Under the pieces are notes generated by a model that did not search any database, was not told the DNA's origin, and saw only the letters and a list, made by a program, of their open reading frames with translations. Made by a program: the position numbers and the translations under genes. This document shows, one piece after another, positions 59,601 to 64,000 of a stretch of DNA of 64,000 nucleotides. The first letter of the stretch is position 1. Each line of letters starts with the position of its first letter. Where the stretch lies: NCBI GenBank assembly GCA_010094025.1, contig ML991810.1:1-64000 (forward strand). The letters are read 5' to 3'. The stretch comes from Viridothelium virens (lineage: Eukaryota > Ascomycota > Dothideomycetes > Trypetheliales > Trypetheliaceae).

Positions 59601-62600
59601 CGCAGAACCCTGCGACCGCTGGTAAGGACGGCATTGATCCCACCTTCGAAGAAATGCAGTCTCTTACTCGCACTCGGAGTCGAAAGTCGGTCTCTTGGCC
59701 TGATGAGCAAGCACCTGCAACTCCAGACCGGCCGACTTTGACACGAGAGGAGAGTGGGCTTGTGAAGTGGTTCGATGCGCCGAAGCATGATCATGATGCT
59801 CAAGAAGAAGGCAAGGATATCAAAAAGGGAAAGAAGGGCAAGAAAGGGAAGAAGGCACCAAAGACAAGCGGAGACGGTGATGAAGAACAACAACAGGCTG
59901 AACAGGAAAGCATGGCGAAAGCCGAAGAGGTGACACCGGAAGGTGTACCCTTACCACCAGGGGATGACGACGATCTGATTGAGCCTGCAAGAAGGCTCGC
60001 TCTTGCAAGGGGGGTTCTAGATGAACAGCTTCCTGAGCAGAAGGAGTCGAACGATGTTGTCGCAAAAGAGGAAGGTGCTCCATCTTTTGGAGATCCATTT
60101 GCTCATCGCGACGCTCCACATCAGGAGGCGGAGGCATCTAACACGAGCGAAGACCAGAATATAGCACCTGAAACTGATGATTCGCAGTCGGGTGCATTGT
60201 TCGAATGGGCAATGCCGGGCAAGAAGAAAAAGAAGGGCAAAAAGAATAACAAGGATGTCAGTGAAGGGCTTGCCTTGGGCGCTGCAGGTGCTGCTGCCGG
60301 AGCGGCGATTGGTTCGTTAGTATCCAGGACTGAGGAACCCCAATCGGCACCACAATCTATCCTCGAACGCGAAGCCGACCCAGCCTCCATAGTGACAGCC
60401 CAAGAAACTGCTCAAGATACCCCTGTCATGGAATCAACTGCTGAACCGTCTATGCAGCTACAGCCTAGCGATGAGCGGATTGTGTCTTCGACTCCAAAGA
60501 AAGGCAGAAAAGGCAGAAAGGGAACGAAAGGATCTATCTCTGTCTCTGATGAATCCGAGATCCCTCAAACACCTGCGATCGAGCCTGCTTCAGCCGAGAC
60601 ACCAGTTGTGGCGCCAGAGTCTGCGAGAAGCGTCGAAGCCGCAGACAGCACCTTTGGTGAAGTCATCCCTGAAAAACCAGCGCCCGAGCCGGCTGTCCCA
60701 GATCAGCAAATACGAATTTCTACGGAGCAGGAGGATGAATGGGGGTTCGCTCCGACAAAGAAGGGGAAGAAGGGCAAGAAAGGAAAGAAGATGTCTATTT
60801 CTTCCCTAACCTTGGCTGAGCCGTCACCCACAGACACCACTACCACTGATACTGTTACTCAAGATCCTGTCAGCGAGCCAGGAACCGCAACCCCTCTTGA
60901 GCAAGCTGATGAAGGACTTACACCCACTGAGCCTATTGGTGAAACATCGGCGGTCGGGCAGACCGCACTCACAGATACGCCGCCTGACGATGAATGGAGC
61001 TTTGGTACTACCAAGAAAGGGAAGAAGGGGAAAAAGGGAAAGAAGGCGTCCGTTCCATCGCCTTCAACTGAATCCGTGGGAGTCGAAACTGCGGCTATCA
61101 ATCCAGAAGAAAACACGAGAGACATCAATCCTCAAGTTCAGTCTATAGAAGAGTCTCGGACCGGCAAAGCCACATCTGAAGTTGTCAAAACTCAGCCGAC
61201 TCAAGCAGAAACCGAAGACGAGTGGAGCTCGATTCCGGCCAAGAAGGGCAAGAAGGGAAAGAAGGGAAAGAGAAATTCTACAACCAGCACACCGCCGCCA
61301 GAACCAGAAGAAAAGGTGTTCGCAGAACCATCTCGGGAGACAGAATCCCCTCTTCAACCCGCTCAAGGAACAAGATCTGACCAGCCGGTCCTCGAGCCTG
61401 CGCCGTCTGCTGTTCCCGATGAGCTTGAGAGAGATAGTATCGAGATCGTGGACTCGCAACAGCCGAGCGTATCCTCTACGCAGGAAACGTCCATCGACCA
61501 AACTCGCGTTGAATCGGAGGAAGCTCCAGTTACCCTGCATGATGGATCAAACCAAGCCGAGAGTGTGCAAACTACGGATCAAACTCATGATCTCGAGGCA
61601 GCTAAAGCCGTGCCGAAAATGGACGAGAAAGTTGCCTCTGAGGATGTTTTATCCGATTCTATGGGCACTTCTACTGAGGTCGAAGTAAGCGAGTCTTTCT
61701 CTGAGCCTTTGTCCGAGAAGGGGGAAAAGAGGCCCGAAAGTTATTCTGAAACACCCCTGCCGCCTGAGGGACCCGAGCCTTTTGACACTCATACAAATGA
61801 ACCATCAGTTGCAGCTAGGAAAGAGGATTCTACATCTGCTGATGAGCAAACGGATGAGGCTCAAGTCAGCCTAATACCAGTAACCTCGGAAAAAATGGAC
61901 GATTCAGCCAATGAGCAGAAGACATTGGGTGCACCTAAAGAAGCCGATACAGATAGTTTCTCTTTTACGCCTGCCAAAAAGGGCAAGAAGGGAAAGAAAG
62001 AGAGGAAGACATCTGAGCCATCAACGCCTACCGATAAACTTGAGCCTCGGACAATTCAGCCAGAAACTGAACCGGAGAATTTGCCTGCGGAACCTCTTGT
62101 AGTTGAAGAGACATTCAACGCCCAAGAACCTGTTCAAGAGCCTGTTGAAACGTTCGCTACGTCTGAAGCTCCTTTGCCGACCGCAGAACCTCAAGTCAAC
62201 TCCAGCAAAGATGTCCATCCCGATGAATTCTCCTTTGCTCCCCTGAAGAAGACCAAGAAAGGCAAGAAAGGCAGAAAATCATCCGAACCAAGCACTCCAG
62301 GTAACGAGTCTGAAGTCATGGAAACCACACTTGATGAGGGAGACGCGCTCGCTCCAGAATTAAAGGAGTTTGCCACTGAGAACAATGGCTGGTCGGAAGC
62401 TATCGCTGACACTGCTACCCTATCAACAGCAGGAGCCGGAGAAGTCGCTCCAGGTGCTAAGGAAACTGAGGCCGAGGATGAGTGGAGCGCTTCATTCTCC
62501 ACCAAGAAGTCCAAGAAGGGCAAGAAAGGCAAACGTGCTTCACTTGCTTCTACACCTCCGCCAGAGCCTGATAATGGACCACGAGACACTTTCAAAGCTG

Positions 62601-64000
62601 AAGACGAGACAGACGCACCCGCCGAGGCGCTTCAGGATAGATCCCAAGCCAAGATCGAAGCGAGAGAGCCCGAAGCTACCGTTGAGGCTCCAGAACAATT
62701 TACTGAGGAACCCGCACAGACGCCAAAAGAAGCAGAACCTGAAGAAGACTGGTCTTCGTTCTCGACGAAGAAAGGCAAGAAGGGTAAAAAGGGCAAGAAG
62801 TCTTTACCATCTACTCCGTCGACCGGGTCGGCTGAGCAGCAGACTGCGTCCAGCTTCAGTGACGAAAAAAATTACCCAGCTCAAGACTTAATCGAGCCAG
62901 TGGGAGATCCAGAGCCGCGCTCTAATGCCAATGGCCAGAGTCAGACGAGAGAGGCTGAGCAAGATGATTTCCCTGAATTTGCAACAGCGAAGAAGGGCAA
63001 GAAAGGTAAAAATGGTAAACGAGCTTCTGGGTCACAAACTTCAGCGGTTGAGGCAGAGTCTACTTTCCAGGGGGAAAACATCTCTGCAGAACCAACTGAA
63101 GCCACGCATTCCCAACAATATGAATTGGGAGAGGCGACTTTGCCCCCGGCCGAGCCCTTTACTACTCTTGAGGAAGCCAGAGATCTAGAACGAGCGCCAG
63201 AAGAGACCGGCGCAGATGACTTTGCTTTCACTGTGCCCATGAAAGGAAAGAAAGCAAAGAAGTCTAAGAAGGACTCTCTTCCATCGGCGCCAGTCGAGCC
63301 TGAACTAGAGCCAGTTTCACATCGTGAAGAGAGCTCAAGCCTTCCTATAGAAGATACGAGGGAACAAGAGTTTATTCCATACGAGACCACGACCGAGCCA
63401 GCCTCCATGATATGGAATGACGTTTGGGACGATACGGAACTTCTCTCTCAAGAACGACCCGATGCACCGCAAATCGTTGAAGAAAAGGTCGGGGGAGCTG
63501 ACCCAAATCCCAGCAAGAAAGGAAAAAAGGGTAAGGGTTCGTCACAGATTTCAACTCTTACTGAAGAGGAGGGGCCAGCTCCCAGACAGTTTGAGCTCAA
63601 CGGAGGACCAGCTACTGGTATGGAACCAGACACTCAATCCGAACAGCAAATGGAAAGCGTGTCTGATTTTGGTTGGGACACCAAGAGCAGGAAGGAAAAG
63701 AAGAAGAATAAGAAGAAAGGGAAGACTACCTCTTTCAATGAGCCGGAAGAGAATGTAGAAATTTCTGCACCGGCTTCCAGCTATGATAGACCTGTCGAAC
63801 CGAATGCACATGATGAACGGGATTTTGAGCAGCCAACTGAGCAAACGGTTGAACAGCCTCTTGATCAGTCCATTGCGCAGCCAAGCGAGACACCAATCGA
63901 GCAGTCTCAAGCCCCTTCCGCGGAGGGCAGATCTTCAGGTCGCAGTTGGGATGAGGTTATTCAAGAAGATACACCGGTTGACTTGGCTCAGTCAGACAAC
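50621..64000 (+). CDS. lah: Giant leashin-like ('involucrin repeat') protein, 5' part
   Basis: One frame stays open from the ATG at 50621 (in-frame stop at 50606-50608) to the right edge: at least 4,460 codons, continuing beyond. The first 600 residues are Ser/Arg-rich. The best conserved patch is WWKDHEDVQKMEEYTEYIG followed by CRYCFDPRS, near residues 545-575. A long Arg/Glu-rich helix follows at 54340-54800, then Lys-rich SKKEKKKK blocks and finally repeats built on DEWSF...KKGKKGKKGK. This matches the giant fungal 'involucrin repeat proteins', the group that includes LAH/leashin, the tether holding Woronin bodies at the septum and cell cortex in Neurospora and Aspergillus. That role is inferred from composition, size and the conserved patch. 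One in-frame 42-base intron is likely at 52014-52055. Confidence 0.75.
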   Translation, partial: MWKSISGKSSESSSSSSHARRKTTEPTPSTTRRRSESLVSSSSSRKPDRKHNERDRNRATSSQHPPSNRDRDSKELFDRSISGSFDMTTDARRDQRVTGQEITRYNTFPTTSAKSKQEAEEGWVDDDDAVSDTTRRSKHRKRSSSGERKHERRARSLSREKDEKKKTKKSSSSSKSDVGVIGKSSERSRGESFSKRDSDGDKRGKTVARVNSQGQKEYVRYNEDLSTKSISRDPESQPLGMDAHVSSQFPGQDPALFSAPYRPALSPSGGFGLASDYYGDQGQSVAHQPGVRTEAPKISQNPPHLQSASAVPAPPQETGHGLADEYYMSGALGDAQPHSANTTSSNPSKPPRPNRPSEPPATSGKPPTYNNSTNTAQGLGAVAAGAAVGYAMSNGATHSSSQANGTYSTESHYSAGTQMPYQATATYAAGGQHSQFDHPASAPAVPTLGSTYAATSSAKPSIKPGKSSHQNSNVPLYAAAAAGLAGAAAYQHRHNHSHHDQHNSTSYGRSTYGRMPASHGSSQSLHAHGGLGMRHRHQGPVSKLVDWWKDHEDVQKMEEYTEYIGVCRYCFDPRSNPIDAPRKHHYSRRRSNESFRGSRENLARRSTENLSQGGRVNKTSRYDRCDYSSDEGRRRRSQSGKWAAAGLGAYGLGKIGKGLFGSGRDFDDTYSLRSGRFNESSTSLHRGHNHGHDRGRSDTHGSVIGRSDYGVTRSEHSHHSKGHVAHRPGNGHVEKQFIRHHGQSRSRSHSRDRTSTLVGAGLGAAAGASMLSSSHRHRSKSPRKEIRIEKRRSRDSSPQYSAFGGVSRRTSSPEHQFVRRHEREKSPSMFGSFFGRSSPSPKRKGPRRNREKKKGFFTFSNSSSSSAGSDLVYGSKLDLSVGSGSHRRRNSPKRKASVRDLRKGNHEDINKTLLGIGATAAALGALNARDKRKGKIHDIYNRPDGRTKIGKPSSQRKTGTVHAEYSDSVDSDAAWQSASEDEDSEIGASMAFGGSDVESRVVKSRKSTDSLVSNDSGLNILGWRFGGSGKKKRRSNSDLQRRYASEPYATSSMVGSGVPPSTYYPAQSEVGSVMSSTSNLPTMQHIPPEPMPAFHSPTLSVPDFNSPLHHRHSSIPLSPRHQPQDPMIVTRPDPVPLQQPQPIKPVSPPKYTVPTGAPVFANETSSDVGRRSSRRRASREGAPPTTTSTDAFARDAALAGIAGIGLASAMSKKDGKRKDRDGTTGSGYNSPSASQVRFDESREHPERGGDRDAIRRERERREQDERAAREEEVRRIEKERRERERARGAATRKRDEELERKARERRDADLARSAEIRDRECREQEEAERAREFRREAERQAEANRVREVEREKEREREREREREREREREREKEREGEQRERERERERERENSKWKDAAMAGAAGATVGAVMAGMAHSSSNKDRDARRDSRDRDSKRGGKSKKEKRREESGEPAPVAVQEIVPTEEVISPEGFASPVLDDELMDRDYFNKGHSPESIDATLAEAHQGEYYDPTEEHEDFIHDFETRYDKDISKPSMAEFFSPPELREPATGKTAVAPPEFPEEEASDPPAAGHGPPYDQPYAFTATHGPGSGAAAWAHHQIPSLRIISATPPASVRGERSRDVSPIIGAGEKERDQQDRDKEKVEERVSTPAQSEVSSKAGSVVRSVSWGEDQTHIYNVVTPQASYESLAERDREHIASAKEQQERKLPIPEGLKQYVDDRDTRGGGEDDEEGVEEITTPGVVLDDDLDDDGRAPNVFDYRTPWADTVSDLGARVSAEDLGHQDGGFVEGEVFDETPKEERMPGGFDDFEEAFVAPAKQQEIESRVEELPDSPRVVEEEPEYFMSKKDKKKKGRAKKDEEIESRVEELPDSPRVVEEEPEYFMSKKERKKKGRAKKDEEIEEAAKIAATAAAVPLAAKVASEIIQEKESGPEEEFERPLSKKEKKKRDKEKKRMSLDDESPAPGDETLDESARAAAAGAAIPAAEQTASEIVREAQPEEEFERPLSKKEKKKKDKQKKRMSLDEESASPAEESRSQFIADVTAEPEQYEETQLGSDGQVRQSPVVSIPSNAFDDLDELVGAKTPKSKSKRKSGRYSSPSAGSPLRSEVSYVGELNPYEQKLEEKQIEAEDDLTSSRELSRTTSRSSKDGEKDRESRKMEKSPREGDYRDDDVRSRVSDPSDDRGERKKHRKHSSRYDSPDADSRSVAGSEAASEPAYFYETSSKKSKHRSRRDDDDDDTRSVVSTPARLDDRDSKSSSKEKKGGLFGLFKTKSDEKVETKRSSKDSPTRSKFDNEDDWDDTEKKKKKKKKHRSSDGDDLESATGRSEASESRRSSKYDDDFDDARSTTSSSSKRERKRRSTGDDYDDKGKKFYILDPEAETVLRSPRREAERNQSNLRPYQENKNNNNQHLRDDRVLSGIKGLGKAHTESTKQTSVDSHTKRDEYDDRNSTQNESFLGDRGEELTGLPPLPVSFSKEEAAFTEDPSLDDLPPLPQSRPTSPDNDTPLRPPMQPRFSSNTAVPLRFRRPPGSPSTAGDGMLSSPAGVSPTSPEIHQRRASRPHSGDFSQYRNEFRPLYLLERNRKTPEPEQLEQLPSLPSSRTSSRTSSVHDSEEYQSAQESPVETRYDDALHIQGEHGIDAQLQRMAIEQHMHPPEHHDNDILDSQQTTPTGPSFPADASAPRQDIFDDEAAWLENTRRMQEEAEQARAEHRGHRDAAALALVGGAAAAMSHQMITAAAEHSALESPNRETHQRHLPVQEIRPEMREDDPFTWEEIQTNDVPDVDQDQDAIVHSLASPGGSNHAVEPRATVHESSLVDRPISDGQASVQPQSTHQAPENFETVSQPSIETGVVDSGQVKSPQSEETGKKKKKQILVLSTDDESIEKPIPSIELEPATAVSADAAVEHIPDIETPPAPVISELEHSVKDTSREVPIDELNSTSYAPPSSRPAAIEPAKVTSPDRDPAPLPTSETSEPSAGAPVDIPPEPHTPVTPQNPATAGKDGIDPTFEEMQSLTRTRSRKSVSWPDEQAPATPDRPTLTREESGLVKWFDAPKHDHDAQEEGKDIKKGKKGKKGKKAPKTSGDGDEEQQQAEQESMAKAEEVTPEGVPLPPGDDDDLIEPARRLALARGVLDEQLPEQKESNDVVAKEEGAPSFGDPFAHRDAPHQEAEASNTSEDQNIAPETDDSQSGALFEWAMPGKKKKKGKKNNKDVSEGLALGAAGAAAGAAIGSLVSRTEEPQSAPQSILEREADPASIVTAQETAQDTPVMESTAEPSMQLQPSDERIVSSTPKKGRKGRKGTKGSISVSDESEIPQTPAIEPASAETPVVAPESARSVEAADSTFGEVIPEKPAPEPAVPDQQIRISTEQEDEWGFAPTKKGKKGKKGKKMSISSLTLAEPSPTDTTTTDTVTQDPVSEPGTATPLEQADEGLTPTEPIGETSAVGQTALTDTPPDDEWSFGTTKKGKKGKKGKKASVPSPSTESVGVETAAINPEENTRDINPQVQSIEESRTGKATSEVVKTQPTQAETEDEWSSIPAKKGKKGKKGKRNSTTSTPPPEPEEKVFAEPSRETESPLQPAQGTRSDQPVLEPAPSAVPDELERDSIEIVDSQQPSVSSTQETSIDQTRVESEEAPVTLHDGSNQAESVQTTDQTHDLEAAKAVPKMDEKVASEDVLSDSMGTSTEVEVSESFSEPLSEKGEKRPESYSETPLPPEGPEPFDTHTNEPSVAARKEDSTSADEQTDEAQVSLIPVTSEKMDDSANEQKTLGAPKEADTDSFSFTPAKKGKKGKKERKTSEPSTPTDKLEPRTIQPETEPENLPAEPLVVEETFNAQEPVQEPVETFATSEAPLPTAEPQVNSSKDVHPDEFSFAPLKKTKKGKKGRKSSEPSTPGNESEVMETTLDEGDALAPELKEFATENNGWSEAIADTATLSTAGAGEVAPGAKETEAEDEWSASFSTKKSKKGKKGKRASLASTPPPEPDNGPRDTFKAEDETDAPAEALQDRSQAKIEAREPEATVEAPEQFTEEPAQTPKEAEPEEDWSSFSTKKGKKGKKGKKSLPSTPSTGSAEQQTASSFSDEKNYPAQDLIEPVGDPEPRSNANGQSQTREAEQDDFPEFATAKKGKKGKNGKRASGSQTSAVEAESTFQGENISAEPTEATHSQQYELGEATLPPAEPFTTLEEARDLERAPEETGADDFAFTVPMKGKKAKKSKKDSLPSAPVEPELEPVSHREESSSLPIEDTREQEFIPYETTTEPASMIWNDVWDDTELLSQERPDAPQIVEEKVGGADPNPSKKGKKGKGSSQISTLTEEEGPAPRQFELNGGPATGMEPDTQSEQQMESVSDFGWDTKSRKEKKKNKKKGKTTSFNEPEENVEISAPASSYDRPVEPNAHDERDFEQPTEQTVEQPLDQSIAQPSETPIEQSQAPSAEGRSSGRSWDEVIQEDTPVDLAQSDN
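52014..52055 (+). other. Probable in-frame 42-base intron in the giant gene
   Basis: The segment begins GTAAGT, contains TTCTAACG and ends TATGCAG, a complete set of fungal splice signals. Its length is a multiple of three and it has no stop, so both spliced and retained forms would keep the frame. Splicing would join a Pro-Gly directly to an Ala-rich helix. Confidence 0.6.
54340..54800 (+). repeat. Arg/Glu-rich helix-coding repeat
   Basis: Within the giant gene, about 150 codons are dominated by Arg and Glu, ending in an almost pure alternating Arg-Glu run at 54665-54795 made of CGXGAX codons. The protein would be a long charged single helix. The DNA is a degenerate hexanucleotide tract likely to vary in length between strains. 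Confidence 0.8.
56081..56314 (+). repeat. 117-base tandem duplication in the giant gene
   Basis: Two adjacent units of 117 bases (39 codons) start at 56081 and 56198. Both encode EIESRVEELPDSPRVVEEEP, then YFMSKK and a basic KKKGRAKKDE end. They differ at only a few bases, mostly silent, so the duplication looks recent. Confidence 0.9.
59822..63726 (+). repeat. About fourteen KKGKKGK-type repeat units
   Basis: A Lys/Gly-rich patch, often preceded by an acidic-aromatic DEWSF or DDFAF motif and followed by Ser or Ala-Ser, recurs about every 200-400 bases. Patches lie near 59822, 60212, 60494, 60735, 60990, 61220, 61955, 62230, 62480, 62745, 62965, 63222, 63512 and 63666. The spacers are acidic, Glu/Pro/Thr-rich and poorly conserved. 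Alternating basic and acidic blocks could make an elastic, self-associating polymer. Confidence 0.85.

Noticed and set aside
59822-63726. Reading the regular repeat array as CRISPR or a satellite
   Set aside because: The repeats are coding, in one frame, with irregular spacers, in a eukaryotic genome.

Overview
This window is nuclear DNA from a filamentous ascomycete (Pezizomycotina). The evidence is short GT-AG introns, mostly about 45-80 bases with CTAAC/CTGAC-type branch sites, together with fungal-specific families: a Zn2Cys6 regulator, suicide-type THI4, the 115-kDa class NAD-glutamate dehydrogenase, RTG2, and a giant leashin/'involucrin repeat' protein. I cannot name the genus from sequence alone. 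I count about eighteen protein-coding genes, one tandem F-box remnant, one TPP riboswitch and two copies of a 181-base foldback MITE. Exon joins were built by hand and kept only where phase and family alignment agreed.

Layout. 0.8-5.1 kb: a small Ser/Ala-rich secreted protein and a conserved fungal protein of unknown role. 6.2-13.9 kb: two minus-strand genes, a 1476-residue protein with an N-terminal Hsp90-type ATPase fold and a C-terminal DUF3883 nuclease-like domain, then a disordered protein with a Myb-like segment. 16-18.1 kb: a two-membrane-segment protein carrying one MITE inside its only intron and a second, inverted MITE just past its stop. 19.4-22.8 kb: thiazole synthase THI4 with a TPP riboswitch in its leader, then a convergent mitochondrial carrier of the yeast YPR011C (APS/PAPS) type. 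24.4-32.9 kb: an unknown 264-residue protein, an RTG2-type Ppx/GppA protein and NAD-specific glutamate dehydrogenase. 35.7-40.9 kb: a small 83-residue ORF, an F-box protein with a decayed neighbour, and a coiled-coil protein. 41.9-48.1 kb: a Zn2Cys6 regulator, a secreted FAD-linked oxidase and a secreted cysteine-rich protein. 49.0-49.9 kb: the polyadenylation factor CstF-64/Rna15. From 50.6 kb to the right edge, one reading frame of more than 4,400 codons encodes a leashin-like giant with a repeating Lys/Gly-rich signature.

Functional links. THI4 is predicted to be switched by thiamine pyrophosphate through RNA. RTG2 and NAD-GDH, adjacent on one strand, both bear on glutamate supply. The Zn2Cys6 regulator sits next to a secreted oxidase and could control it, but this is only positional. 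The rest looks like ordinary dispersed fungal gene order. The most unusual points are the MITE pair around one gene, the ATPase-DUF3883 fusion, and the very long, almost intronless repeat gene.
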